A stretch of DNA of 64,000 nucleotides. It comes from Streptomyces sp. L-9-10. Its GTDB lineage: Bacteria > Actinomycetota > Actinomycetes > Streptomycetales > Streptomycetaceae. A program made the translations under genes and the position numbers. The stretch covers positions 62,001 through 126,000 of the forward strand of contig NZ_PHRF01000048.1 of NCBI RefSeq assembly GCF_004151105.1. Reading direction: 5' to 3'. This document shows positions 7,348 through 16,582 of this stretch, piece after piece (position 1 is the first letter of the stretch; the number at the start of each line of letters is the position of its first letter). The notes beneath the pieces are model-generated. The model saw nothing but the letters and a program-made list of their open reading frames with translations. It was not told where the DNA came from and searched no databases.

Positions 7348-8679
7348 TCAGGAGTCTTCGGCGGCCACCGTGACGATCGCCCGCAGCTGCGCGATGATGT
7401 CCAGCCTGTTCTGTACGAACTCCGGGTCCGTCACGGTCCCCGTCGCCGGATCGGTGTTCCCCGCCCCGAACTGGAGCACCGGCGTGTGCACATGGCCGCC
7501 CGGAATACCCAGCCCCAGCCGGTCGCGGAGCAGCGTCGCGCGGTACGCGATCTCATTGGACAGATAGTCGCCGCCGCCCCCGGCGCGGGCCGCGGAGCCG
7601 GGCGTCGGTCCGTCCGGCCGTACCACCGGCGCGGTCCCGCCCGCCGGGACCTCGGTGACCGACGTGTTGTCGTACACCGGGAAGCGGCCGGTGTCCGCCG
7701 CCACGATCGCGCGGTACGGGAGGCTGGTCGTCGTCCACTGCGGCTGCGAGGCCTGATCGCTCACCGGCACGAGCCCGGTCTCCGAGACGTTCTCGTTGTC
7801 CCCGAACCCGCCGCGCCAGGCGCCGTTGAAGCGCTCGACATCGATCCGCCCGACGCGGCCCTGGCTGACCGTGGTGAAGAGGTCGGCCCGTGACAGCGGC
7901 CCGCGCAGGGCCTGTTCGACGGTGCCGTCGGCGAAGTCCCCCCAGCGGACGGGGAAGACGGCCGTCTCGATACGGGCGGGCCCGTCGGCGGTCCTGATCA
8001 CCGTGCCGTCCAGCGCCAGAGCCGTCGCCCCGGACGGGTTGCTGATCCGGATGTCACGGTCCAGGGTGAACGGATCGAAACCGGTCAGCACGATCCGCTT
8101 GACGCCCTTGGCGGCGCCGCGTGCCGGGAAGTCCATGGAGTCCTGACCGCGCGAGGAGCGCTCCAGCTTCCCGAGCAGCGCCGTCCGCGCGGTCTCGGAG
8201 AGGCCGAATTCCGGCTGCCACTGGCGCAGTTCACGGGTGAGCGCGAGCCGTGCCCAGTACAGTGGCCGGTCGTCGTCCCGGCTCAGATCGCCACGCGCGG
8301 GCCCGCGGCCCTGCGCCCGGTCCACCGCCCGCTGCCACAGCCGCCCACCGCTCCGTACGACGGCCCGCTCGGCCTCGGCGTACGAGTCCGCGCCGCGCAA
8401 CGACCGTACGAAGTCCGGCGCCACGGCGTCGAAGCCGCTGCGCCGCAGGATCTCCTGGGGTACGGCGAGGTCAAGCCGCCGCTCCTCGACGGTGAACGCG
8501 GCGGTGGTGGCGGTGGCAGCGGCGGTGGCGGACCGCGCGGGGGCCGGCTGAGCCGCGAGCGGCTGCGCGGCGGCGGGCGGGGGCGGGGCACCGAGGGCGA
8601 GCGCGGTGGTGGTGAGGAGTACGAGCCCGAGCAGTTCGGGGCGTACACGTATGTGGCCCAGGGGCCTCATGAGTCTCAC
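7348..8679 (-). CDS. Exported pyroglutamyl-peptidase-I-like protein (C15 family), Cys nucleophile replaced by Ser
   Basis: A 443-residue protein with an N-terminal export signal (LLGLVLLTTTALALGAPPPPAAA). The C-terminal 240 residues align by eye with pyrrolidone-carboxylate peptidase: IVLTGFDPF (family GFEPF), DVERFNGA holding the catalytic Glu, GGDYLSNEIAYRA in the position of the family motif GTYxCN, and GHVHTPVL holding the catalytic His. The nucleophile position is Ser, so thiol catalysis is lost. GTG 8679 is chosen for its GGAAGGA ribosome site; ATG 8670 is an alternative. The roughly 140 residues between signal and catalytic domain are not recognisable. Activity may be altered or lost. 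Confidence 0.72.
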   Translation of the reverse strand: MRLMRPLGHIRVRPELLGLVLLTTTALALGAPPPPAAAQPLAAQPAPARSATAAATATTAAFTVEERRLDLAVPQEILRRSGFDAVAPDFVRSLRGADSYAEAERAVVRSGGRLWQRAVDRAQGRGPARGDLSRDDDRPLYWARLALTRELRQWQPEFGLSETARTALLGKLERSSRGQDSMDFPARGAAKGVKRIVLTGFDPFTLDRDIRISNPSGATALALDGTVIRTADGPARIETAVFPVRWGDFADGTVEQALRGPLSRADLFTTVSQGRVGRIDVERFNGAWRGGFGDNENVSETGLVPVSDQASQPQWTTTSLPYRAIVAADTGRFPVYDNTSVTEVPAGGTAPVVRPDGPTPGSAARAGGGGDYLSNEIAYRATLLRDRLGLGIPGGHVHTPVLQFGAGNTDPATGTVTDPEFVQNRLDIIAQLRAIVTVAAEDS

Positions 8680-8909
8680 GGGAGAGTCCTTCCGTCGGGT
8701 GGCGGAAGTATCACCTCCGGACAGGGCGGATGACCATGGGCCCCCTGAACCCGGCATGCGGCACGCACACACGAGGACCGCCCACACACAGGAACGCCCA
8801 CACACGAGGACCGACGTGCGGTCACGTGGTGGGACCACTCCGCGCGGCCAGGATCGCTGTGCGACCATCCGGCGGAGAGACGGAGAGACTTCGACGAGGA
8901 GGTACGGCA

Positions 8910-11411
8910 GTGGCAGACGCATCCGGCACCCCGGCCGGTCACGCACGCGAGGCGGCCGTCGAGGCGGCGCTCGGCAAGCTGGACCTGGACGCCAAGGCGA
9001 GGCTGCTGGCAGGCCAGGACATGTGGTCCCTGCCCGCGCTCCCGGAGATCGGGCTGGCGTCCCTGGTGATGTCCGACGGCCCGATCGGGGTCCGCGGGGT
9101 GCGGTGGACGGCGGACGACCCGTCCGTCGCGCTGCCGTCGCCGACCGCTCTCGCCGCCTCCTGGGATCCGGAACTGGCCCGCAGGGCAGGCCGCCTGCTC
9201 GCGCAGGAGGCCCGCCGCAAGGGCGTGCACGTACTGCTGGCGCCCACCGTGAATCTGCACCGTTCACCGCTCGGGGGCCGCCACTTCGAGGCGTACAGCG
9301 AGGACCCGTACCTCACCGGCGAGATCGGCACGGGCTATGTGCGGGGCGTCCAGGACGGCGGAGTCGGCACCACCGTCAAGCACTTCGTCGCGAACGACGC
9401 CGAGACCGACCGCTTCACCGTCGACAACATCGTCGCCCCGCGCCCGCTGCGCGAGCTGTATCTCGCCCCCTTCGAGGCCATCGTCGCCAACGCCCACCCC
9501 TGGGGCATCATGGCCGCGTACAACCAGGTCAACGGCGCGACGATGACCGAACACCGCTATCTCCAGAACGAGGTCCTGCGCGGTGAGTGGGGCTTCGACG
9601 GCTATGTCGTCTCCGACTGGCTGGCGGCACGCTCCACCGTCGGCGCCCTGCTCGGCGGCCTCGATGTCGCGATGCCGGGACCGCGCACGGTCTACGGCGA
9701 GGCGCTCGTCGCCGCCGTCCGCGCCGGTGAGGTGACGGAGTCCGCGGTCGACGACGCCGTACGGAGGGTGCTGCTGCTCGCCGCCCGGGTCGGCATCCTC
9801 GACGGCGCCCCCGCCGCCGTCACCGCCCTTCCCGCGCCGGTCGACGGCGACGCGCTCGCCCGTGAGATCGCGCGCCGCTCCTTCGTCCTCGTACGCAACG
9901 AGCCACGGGCACACGCCGGGGCGGCCGGAGACGACGACGCCGGCCACCCGGCCCTTCCGATCGATCCGGCGAGGACCGGTACCGTCGCGCTCAGCGGCGC
10001 CCCGGCGCGCGACGCCCGGGTGCTCGGCGGCGGCTCCGCCGTGGTCTTCCCCGACCATGTGGTCTCCCCGCTGGACGGCCTCACCGCCGCCCTTCCCGAC
10101 GGCTCCCTGACCTACTCCCTCGGCGCCGACCCCAACGACGAACTCGTCGACGCGGGCACCGGCTTCGAGCTGACCGCCGTCTGCCGCGCGGCGGACGGAC
10201 GGATCCTCGGGACCTCCACCGTCCCCGGCGGCCGGGTGCAGTGGGCGGGCAGCGACCTGCCCGACGGCGTCACCCACGAGGAACTGCACACCGTCGAGAT
10301 GACGGGCACCTTCACCCCGCGCGAGAGCGGCGAGCACACCTTCGGCACGCGCGGTCTCGGCGGCTTCGTCCTCACCGTCGGCGGCCGGGTCCTCTTCGAC
10401 GGTACGGAGGAACTCGTCGCCGCGTCCGACCCGTTCGAGGCGTTCTTCGGCCGGCGGGCGGAGCGCGCCCGCGCGGAGCTGACCGAGGGCGAGCGCGTCA
10501 CCGTCTCGCTGCGGTACACCGTCCACAAGATCCCGGACGCCCCGATCAGGGCCGTCGCGTTCTCGCTGCTCCACCTCGGCCCACGGCACGACCCGGACGC
10601 ACTGATCGCCGAGGCCGTCGAGGCGGCCCGTACCGCGGGCACGGCCGTCGTGGTGGTCGCCACCACCGAACGCGTCGAGTCCGAGGGCTTCGACCGCGAG
10701 AACCTCAGGCTCCCGGGCCGCCAGGACGATCTCGTGCGCGCGATCGCCGCCGTCAACCCGAACACCGTCGTGGTCGTCAACACCGGCTCCCCGGTCGAAA
10801 TGCCGTGGCGCGAGGACGTGGCGGCGGTACTGCTCAGCTGGTTCCCCGGCCAGGAGGGCGGCGCCGCACTCGCCGACGTCCTGCTCGGCGCGGTCGAGCC
10901 GGGCGGCCGGCTGCCCACCACCTGGCCGGTCGCGCTGGCGGACGTACCGGTCTCGGCCACCACCCCGGCCGACGGCGAACTCCGGTACAGCGAAGGTGTC
11001 TTCATCGGCTACCGGGCCTGGGAGCGGTCGGGCGTGGCCCCCGCGTACCCGTTCGGCCACGGCCTCGGATACACCGGCTGGGAGTACGAGACGATCGCGG
11101 CCACCACGGACGACGCACGCGTACGGCTGCGCAACACCGGTATCCGCAAGGGGCGCGAGGTCGTCCAGATCTATCTGGCCCCGGTGGACGACACCGTGGA
11201 GCGCCCGGCCCGCTGGCTGGCCGGCTTCGCCTCGGTCGAGGCCGGACCGGGCGAGACCGTCGAGGTGCGGATCCCGCTGCGGCGCAGGGCCTTCGAGATC
11301 TGGGACGAGGAGTCCGGCTCCTGGTCGCTCGTCCCCGGTACGTACGAGGTCCAGGCGGGCCGGTCCGTCGCCGACCGCCGGCTGAGTTCCCTGGTGGACG
11401 CGCGGGCGTAG
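8910..11411 (+). CDS. Beta-glucosidase, glycoside hydrolase family 3
   Basis: An 833-residue cytoplasmic GH3 enzyme that should release terminal beta-linked glucose from cello-oligosaccharides or glycosides. The N-terminal barrel carries KHFVANDAE (157-165) and the nucleophile Asp236 in GYVVSDW. A PA14-like insert follows (about residues 430-560, VEMTGTFTPRESGEHTFG), then the C-terminal sandwich domain with SWFPGQEGGAALADVLLG and a fibronectin-III-like end (GREVVQIYLAP). GTG 8910 follows GAGGAGG at 8896-8902; there is no signal peptide. The divergent partner is the peptidase-like gene. Aldose 1-epimerase lies convergently downstream, which fits sugar use. Confidence 0.92.
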   Translation: MADASGTPAGHAREAAVEAALGKLDLDAKARLLAGQDMWSLPALPEIGLASLVMSDGPIGVRGVRWTADDPSVALPSPTALAASWDPELARRAGRLLAQEARRKGVHVLLAPTVNLHRSPLGGRHFEAYSEDPYLTGEIGTGYVRGVQDGGVGTTVKHFVANDAETDRFTVDNIVAPRPLRELYLAPFEAIVANAHPWGIMAAYNQVNGATMTEHRYLQNEVLRGEWGFDGYVVSDWLAARSTVGALLGGLDVAMPGPRTVYGEALVAAVRAGEVTESAVDDAVRRVLLLAARVGILDGAPAAVTALPAPVDGDALAREIARRSFVLVRNEPRAHAGAAGDDDAGHPALPIDPARTGTVALSGAPARDARVLGGGSAVVFPDHVVSPLDGLTAALPDGSLTYSLGADPNDELVDAGTGFELTAVCRAADGRILGTSTVPGGRVQWAGSDLPDGVTHEELHTVEMTGTFTPRESGEHTFGTRGLGGFVLTVGGRVLFDGTEELVAASDPFEAFFGRRAERARAELTEGERVTVSLRYTVHKIPDAPIRAVAFSLLHLGPRHDPDALIAEAVEAARTAGTAVVVVATTERVESEGFDRENLRLPGRQDDLVRAIAAVNPNTVVVVNTGSPVEMPWREDVAAVLLSWFPGQEGGAALADVLLGAVEPGGRLPTTWPVALADVPVSATTPADGELRYSEGVFIGYRAWERSGVAPAYPFGHGLGYTGWEYETIAATTDDARVRLRNTGIRKGREVVQIYLAPVDDTVERPARWLAGFASVEAGPGETVEVRIPLRRRAFEIWDEESGSWSLVPGTYEVQAGRSVADRRLSSLVDARA

Positions 11412-11473
11412 CGGGCGAGAGGGACGAGACACAGGGGAACGGACGAGACGCAGGGGCACGTACGCGACGTGAC

Positions 11474-11507
11474 GGCCCCGGGGCGGACCTGACACCGCCC
11501 CGGGGCC
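11474..11507. terminator. Bidirectional terminator between beta-glucosidase and galM
   Basis: GGCCCCGGGGCGG (11474-11486) and CCGCCCCGGGGCC (11495-11507) form a perfect 13-bp stem with an 8-nt loop between convergent genes. Confidence 0.75.
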
Positions 11508-11522
11508 GTACCCGTACCTCTT

Positions 11523-12494
11523 CTACCGGACGCCGAAACCGAACGTCGTGGTCGAGACGAACACCTCGCCCGGCCGCAGCACCGTGCTCGGGAACGCGGG
11601 CCGGTTGGGGGAGTCCGGGAAGTGCTGTGTCTCCAGGGCGATTCCGTCCCCGGGACCGTACGGCTCGCCGTCGAAGTGGTCGCCGGTGTAGAGCTGCATG
11701 CCCGGCTCCGTGGTGGTCACGGTCAGCACCCGGCCCGACACCGGGTCGTACAGCTCGGCCGCCGGATCCGTCCCGTCCAGCACGAAGTTGTGGTCGTAGC
11801 CCGAGCCCACCGGGCGCGGCGCGCGGAAGTCGAAGCGGGTGCCGCCGACCGGATCCCGCTTCCCGGTCGGTACGGCGGTGTCGTCCACCGGCGTGATGTG
11901 CCCCGCCGCGATGCGCAGTTCGTGGCCGGTCGCGGGGCCGCTGTCCGCGCCGCCCAGATTCCAGTAGGTGTGATTCGTCGGGTTCACATGGGTCGGGGCG
12001 TCCGTCACCGCGCGGTAGTCGATCCGCAGCGCGCCGTCCGCGTCCAGTGTGTACGTCGCCGAGATGTCCAGCCGGCCGGGGAAGCCCTCCTCGCCGTCGG
12101 GGCTGATCCGCGACAGCCGCACCCCGTGGTCCCCGGCAGGCTCCGCGTCCCACACGCGCCGGTCGAAGCCCCGCTCACCGCCGTGCAGACTGTTCGGCCC
12201 GTCGTTGGGCGCGAGCCGGTAGGTCCGTCCGTCGAGGGTGAAGGCCGCGCCCCCGATGCGGTTCGCGTACCGGCCCACCAGCGCCCCGAAGTACGGTCCG
12301 CCGGCGCCCAGATAGCCCTGGAGATCCGGGAAGCCGAGCACCACATTGGCGACGGTGCCGTTCCGGTCGGGTATCTCGACCGACTGCACGACGCCGCCGT
12401 ACGTCAGCAGACGTAGCCGGGTACCGGCCCGTTCGAGGGTCCAGCGGTGGACGGGCGTACCCTCACCGGTCGCACCGACGCGCTCCGTGTTCAT
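11523..12494 (-). CDS. galM: Aldose 1-epimerase (mutarotase)
   Basis: A 323-residue cytoplasmic enzyme interconverting alpha and beta anomers of aldoses such as glucose and galactose. Family marks are GRYANRI (about residues 74-80), NSLHGGERGFDRRVW (101-115) with a substrate-binding His, NPTNHTYWNLGG with the second His, and the late Glu in GIALETQHFPDSPN. ATG 12494 begins the expected N-terminus; an in-frame GTG three codons upstream is possible, and neither has a strong ribosome site. Gene order suggests it follows the SGNH gene on the same strand, with a possible terminator in between. Confidence 0.9.
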   Translation of the reverse strand: MNTERVGATGEGTPVHRWTLERAGTRLRLLTYGGVVQSVEIPDRNGTVANVVLGFPDLQGYLGAGGPYFGALVGRYANRIGGAAFTLDGRTYRLAPNDGPNSLHGGERGFDRRVWDAEPAGDHGVRLSRISPDGEEGFPGRLDISATYTLDADGALRIDYRAVTDAPTHVNPTNHTYWNLGGADSGPATGHELRIAAGHITPVDDTAVPTGKRDPVGGTRFDFRAPRPVGSGYDHNFVLDGTDPAAELYDPVSGRVLTVTTTEPGMQLYTGDHFDGEPYGPGDGIALETQHFPDSPNRPAFPSTVLRPGEVFVSTTTFGFGVR

Positions 12495-12523
12495 GGCAGT
12501 CACGATCGAGAACCCTACGCCCG

Positions 12524-12562
12524 GGAGCCCCGGGAAAACCCTGCCGGGGCCACCCGGGCTCC
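12524..12562 (-). terminator. Possible hairpin between SGNH gene and galM
   Basis: GGAGCCCCGGG (12524-12534) can pair with CCCGGGCTCC (12553-12562) with one bulged base. It would end SGNH transcription just before galM; weaker than other hairpins in this window. Confidence 0.35.
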
Positions 12563-12589
12563 TCGAAGGCATCCGGCCGGGCCGCCGGG

Positions 12590-13558
12590 CTAGACGGGCG
12601 GCTTCACGGCCGTCACATTGCGGTACGCGATCTCCGCCAGCCGGCTCTGCCCGTCCTTGCTGGGATGGAACCAGTCCCAGTGGCTCAACTGGTCGCCCGT
12701 GAACCGGAAGTCGAAGACCGCACCGCCGTCGTACCGGCAGCGCGGATCCTTCGCGCACACGTCCTTCAGCACGTTGTTGTACGCCACGACCCGCTCGTAC
12801 ACCATGTTCCGCCGGTCCTGCGCCAGCTTGCTCATGTTCTGCGAGTCCCCGAGCATCGTGGCGCAGATCCCCAGCTTCCAGATCTGCCGGCCCAGCGGAT
12901 TGCCCCGGCCGGTCGACCAGAGCCGCTTCAGATCGGGCACGCTCGACACATACACCTGCGCCTTGGGCGCCCCGGCACGCAACTGGCGCATCGACGCCTC
13001 GAACGACTTACGGAAGTCGGCGACCGGTGTCATCTGCTTCGCCGTGTCCTGGCAGGCGTCATTGGCGCCCACCATGATCGTGACCAGCTCGGGTTTGTTC
13101 TGCGCGGCCTGCGCCAGCTGGCCCGGGAGATCGGACATCTTGGCGCCGGTCGCGGCGTGGTTCCAGCTGCGCTCCTTGGCCGCCGGAGCGCCGAGCAGCC
13201 GCAGGGCCAGGCTGCGCACCTTGCTGTCCGTACCCGTCGACCAGGACACCTCCGGGCAGTCGGCGAGCACCACACACGCGTCGAAGCCACGGGTGATGGA
13301 GTCACCGACCGCCGCCACCGAAGCCGGGGCGCGGTTCCACAGGGGCGGGCGCGCGGAGGGGGCGGAGCGCTCGGCCTCCCTGTCGGACGAGGATCCGCCG
13401 AAGACGCCGCAACCGGTCAGCAGCCCGGTCACGGCCAGTAAAGTGGCGGTCGCGGCGGCTGTTCCGGCGCGTGACCGCCGCCCTCGGCCGTTCCGGGCCG
13501 GGCCGCGATCCCCGCTCCGACCGCCGCTCCCGCTCCGGCTCCGAAGGCTCTTCCGCAT
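12590..13558 (-). CDS. SGNH/GDSL hydrolase lipoprotein
   Basis: A 322-residue predicted lipoprotein esterase. The N-terminus is long and very basic (residues 1-31), then a hydrophobic stretch ends in a lipobox LTGC with Cys50. The hydrolase domain shows block I AAVGDSIT (Ser87), the block III oxyanion residues in GANDAC and the block V Asp/His pair in DWFHPS near residue 300. ATG 13558 follows GGGAGGGA. Many Cys residues in the domain (CVVLADCPE, KDPRCRYD) suggest disulfides as in secreted esterases. The likely role is ester or lipid hydrolysis at the outer membrane face; the substrate is unknown. It is divergent from DUF3145. Confidence 0.85.
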   Translation of the reverse strand: MRKSLRSRSGSGGRSGDRGPARNGRGRRSRAGTAAATATLLAVTGLLTGCGVFGGSSSDREAERSAPSARPPLWNRAPASVAAVGDSITRGFDACVVLADCPEVSWSTGTDSKVRSLALRLLGAPAAKERSWNHAATGAKMSDLPGQLAQAAQNKPELVTIMVGANDACQDTAKQMTPVADFRKSFEASMRQLRAGAPKAQVYVSSVPDLKRLWSTGRGNPLGRQIWKLGICATMLGDSQNMSKLAQDRRNMVYERVVAYNNVLKDVCAKDPRCRYDGGAVFDFRFTGDQLSHWDWFHPSKDGQSRLAEIAYRNVTAVKPPV

Positions 13559-13857
13559 CAAGGTCCCTCCCGTTGGCGTCCTCTTTGGCATCCTTTTGAG
13601 AAGTCTGGCGTCGTCAGGCATCCGGTGGCGTCCTGCCGAGTGAAAGCTTCGCGCATATCGCCCCCGGGACCGACCGTACGTCACCGCGGGCACCCCGCCG
13701 CACGGTAGTTTTTCCACGTCGAACCAGAGGTGTCCGTTCTCTTGGCTCCGGTAAATTACATCACGTCACATGCTGTCCCTTTTGCGGAGTTTCACTCCCG
13801 ATGCTGTTTACTGAGGCCGCTGGGAAAGGCGAACCTCGTCCCACACTGGAGGTCCCG

Positions 13858-14352
13858 GTGACGACACGTGGAGTTCTGTACATTCACTCCGCACCACGCG
13901 CGATGTGCCCGCACATCGAATGGGCGGTGGCAGGAGTGCTCGGTCTGCGGGTCCAGCTCGACTGGATCCGGCAGCCGGCGTCGCCGGGCACCTGGAGAGC
14001 CGAGGTCTCCTGGAAGGGCCGGGCGGGCACGGCCTCCGAACTCGCCTCCGCCCTGCGCGGCTGGCAGATGCTCCGCTTCGAGGTCACGGCGGAACCCTGC
14101 GCCACCGCCGAGGGCGAGCGCTACAGCGCCACGCCCGATCTGGGCATCTTCCACGCCGTCACCGGTATGCACGGCGACATCCTGGTCCCCGAGGACCGGC
14201 TGCGCGCCGCGCTCGCGCGCTCCCAGCAGGGCGAGACCCAGCTGGCGGCGGAGGTCGCCAAGCTGCTCGGCAAACCGTGGGACGACGAGCTCGAACCGTT
14301 CCGGTACGCGGGCGAAGGCGCCCCGGTCCGCTGGTTGCACCAGGTCGTGTGA
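13858..14352 (+). CDS. DUF3145 domain-containing protein
   Basis: A 164-residue protein matching the conserved actinobacterial DUF3145 family in length and in the start TTRGVLYIHSAPRAMCPHIEWAV, the middle SWKGRAGTASELASALRGW and the end PFRYAGEGAPVRWLHQVV. Function is unknown. GTG 13858 with GGAG 8 bp upstream gives the family length; the frame continues upstream to 13801 but without conserved residues. The 300-bp gap before it is divergent promoter space shared with the SGNH gene and contains an AT-rich patch at about 13750-13790. Confidence 0.9.
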   Translation: MTTRGVLYIHSAPRAMCPHIEWAVAGVLGLRVQLDWIRQPASPGTWRAEVSWKGRAGTASELASALRGWQMLRFEVTAEPCATAEGERYSATPDLGIFHAVTGMHGDILVPEDRLRAALARSQQGETQLAAEVAKLLGKPWDDELEPFRYAGEGAPVRWLHQVV

Positions 14353-14385
14353 GCGGGCGGGGCCCTCGCGTCCTACCGTGGTCCC

Positions 14386-15261
14386 ATGGCTGATCACCTC
14401 GCAGTAGCTGTCCTCGGCACCGGCATCATGGGCGCCGCGATGGCCCGTAATCTCTGCCGCGCCGGACATGACGTCCGCGTCTGGAACCGCACCCCCGCCA
14501 AGGCCGAAGCGCTCGTCCCCGACGGCGCGCGGGCCTTCGCGACCCCCGCCGAAGCCGTCGCCGACGCGGATGTCGTCCTCACGATGGTGTACGACGGCCC
14601 CGCTGTCGTGGAGGCCGTGACGGCCGCCGGCCCGGGGCTGCGGCCCGGCGCCATCTGGCTCCAGACGACGACCGTGGGCGTCGGTGCCATCGCCTCACTC
14701 GCCGATCTGGCCCGGCATCACGGACTGGTCTTCGTCGACGCACCCGTGCTCGGCACCAAGGCCCCCGCTGAGAACGGCGAGCTCCTGATCCTGGCCGCGG
14801 GCCCCGGGGACGCGCGCGCCCCGCTCGCGTCCGTGCTCGACGCCATCGGCAGCCGTACCGTCTGGCTGGACGACGACGGTTCCACCGGCGCCGCCAGCCG
14901 TCTGAAGCTCGTGTGCAACAGCTGGGTGATCACGCTCACCAACGGCACGGCCGAGGCGCTCGCCCTGGCCAAGGGCCTCGACGTGGACCCGCGGTACTTC
15001 CTGGAGGCCATCGCCGGCGGCGGTCTGGACTGCGGTTATCTCCATGCCAAGTCCGCCGTCATCATGGACGGCGACTACACCCCGAGCTTCTCGGTCGCCA
15101 CGGCGGGCAAGGACGCCCGGCTGATCGTGGAGGCGGGGGAGTCGGCGGGCGTACGGCTGGATGTGGCGGCGGCGTCCGCCGAGCGGTTCCGCCGGGCGGA
15201 GGCCCAGGGGCACGGTGACGACGACATGGCGGCGACGTACTTCGCGAGCTTCGACGGCTGA
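14386..15261 (+). CDS. NAD(P)-dependent oxidoreductase, 3-hydroxyisobutyrate dehydrogenase family
   Basis: A 291-residue beta-hydroxyacid dehydrogenase. The Rossmann motif VLGTGIMGAAMARNL lies at residues 8-22, followed by the WNRTPAKAEAL dinucleotide-selectivity loop; Arg after Asn suggests NADP. The substrate signature around FVDAPVLGTKAPAENGEL (about 117-134) and the catalytic-Lys region ASRLKLVCNSW (about 172-182) are present. The usual GG before the catalytic Lys helix is kept in part. It is 33 bp downstream of DUF3145 on the same strand, so it may share its promoter. Substrate is uncertain; succinic semialdehyde reductase-like activity is another possibility. Confidence 0.88.
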   Translation: MADHLAVAVLGTGIMGAAMARNLCRAGHDVRVWNRTPAKAEALVPDGARAFATPAEAVADADVVLTMVYDGPAVVEAVTAAGPGLRPGAIWLQTTTVGVGAIASLADLARHHGLVFVDAPVLGTKAPAENGELLILAAGPGDARAPLASVLDAIGSRTVWLDDDGSTGAASRLKLVCNSWVITLTNGTAEALALAKGLDVDPRYFLEAIAGGGLDCGYLHAKSAVIMDGDYTPSFSVATAGKDARLIVEAGESAGVRLDVAAASAERFRRAEAQGHGDDDMAATYFASFDG

Positions 15262-15430
15262 GGCGCCGCCGCTCTCTCCTTCCGCCCAAACCCCGTTCCC
15301 CCGATGGTGTGTTCGTCCCGCCGGTCCGGGCGTGTCGTTGTGTCCGGCTGAGACCCTTCGGATACGGCGACTTCGTGTGCGGGGCCTTTGTGTGTGGCGG
15401 CCTTAGTGAACAGGGGAAGGGGGAAGCGGT

Positions 15431-16456
15431 GTGACCACACCCGGAACGGACTGGGGTGCCTTTCAGTCGCTGGGAGGCACCCTCGTCGACGATCCGGCCG
15501 TGGTCGCCCGCCCGGACGGCCGGCTGATCGTCCTCGCCGAGGGCCGGAACCACACTCTCCTGTCCATCCGGCAGAACAGAGACCTGAGCTGGTCCCCGTG
15601 GACGGAGTTACCCGGGGCCCGGATCAGCGGGGTGCCCGCCGCGATCCTGGGCCGTGACCGACTGATAAGGGTCTTCTGGCGCACGCCGGGCGACGAGCTG
15701 TTCGCCGGCCGGATCCCGGGGATGCCGGGGATCCCGGGCGAGTCCGGCGCTCCCGCGGTCAAGGTGGCCGGTGGCATCGCGGGCGATCCCGCCGCGGTCC
15801 TCAACGCCGACGGGCGGATCTCGGTGTTCTGCCGGGGCACGGACCACACGGTCCGGTCGGTCAGCCACACCTCGGTGGCGTACGCCGTCTGGGCCCCCGC
15901 CGCCACGATCGGCGGAGCGGCCGAGGGTGTCCCGTGCCCGGTCCTGGCGGCCGACGGGCGGGTGGCGGTGTTCGTCCGGGGCGGTGACGACGAGCTGTGG
16001 ATCTCGGAGCAGCGGATCCCCGACACCACCAGCGACTGGATCCCCTTCGAGCGGTTCGCCGGGACCCCGGCCCTCTCCGACCCGAAGGCCGCGCTCGACG
16101 CGGACGGCCGTATCCGGATCTTCTGGCAGGGCCGGGACGGAGCGGGCCGCTTCCTGGGCCGGCAGGGGGACTACGCCGCGTGGAACCCGGAGGGTCTGCT
16201 CAAGGGCGGCCTGGCGGGCGCGCCGTACCCGTTCCGCTCCCCGCTCGACGGCCGTCTGCGGATCTTCGCGACCGGCCCCGACCGCGCGCTCTGGGTCGCC
16301 GGGCAGAAAACCGTCAACAGCGACCAGTTCACGGACCTCGCCCCACTGAACGGCACTCTCGCGGGCGCCCCGGTCCCCGCGTGCCACCGCGACGGCCGGA
16401 TCTCCGTCTTCGTGCGCGGCACCGACGGCGTGCTCCGGTACGTGACGCAGCACTAG
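15431..16456 (+). CDS. Cytoplasmic beta-propeller protein with PLL/tachylectin-like repeats
   Basis: A 341-residue protein made almost entirely of about seven repeats of roughly 45 residues. Each has a core like ADGRIRIFWQGRD or ADGRVAVFVRGGDDELW and a Trp-containing strand, typical of PLL-like lectin and sialidase-type propellers. There is no signal peptide: GTG 15431 starts MTTPGTDWGAFQSLGG directly in the first repeat, and no upstream frame adds one. Related repeats occur at the C-terminus of the broken PI-PLC gene at about 50.9-51.8 kb. Sugar or polymer binding is the family expectation, but a cytoplasmic location makes its target unclear. Confidence 0.65.
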   Translation: MTTPGTDWGAFQSLGGTLVDDPAVVARPDGRLIVLAEGRNHTLLSIRQNRDLSWSPWTELPGARISGVPAAILGRDRLIRVFWRTPGDELFAGRIPGMPGIPGESGAPAVKVAGGIAGDPAAVLNADGRISVFCRGTDHTVRSVSHTSVAYAVWAPAATIGGAAEGVPCPVLAADGRVAVFVRGGDDELWISEQRIPDTTSDWIPFERFAGTPALSDPKAALDADGRIRIFWQGRDGAGRFLGRQGDYAAWNPEGLLKGGLAGAPYPFRSPLDGRLRIFATGPDRALWVAGQKTVNSDQFTDLAPLNGTLAGAPVPACHRDGRISVFVRGTDGVLRYVTQH

Positions 16457-16457
16457 C

Positions 16458-16542
16458 CCCTGTCCGGTCCGACAGGGTCCTTGGCCCGGTGCCGTGCGGA
16501 AACCGGAGACGCCCGGCCGGGAATCCCGGGCCGGGCGTCTCC
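16458..16542. terminator. Two hairpins between propeller gene and fabF
   Basis: CCCTGTC/GACAGGG (16458-16477) begins two bases after the propeller stop codon. A perfect 14-bp stem GGAGACGCCCGGCC/GGCCGGGCGTCTCC (16505-16542) follows. Together they should end both the propeller gene and the convergent fab operon. Confidence 0.8.
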
Positions 16543-16582
16543 GCGAAGGTTCGCCGGGAACCGCCGCGCGATCGGACCGTAC

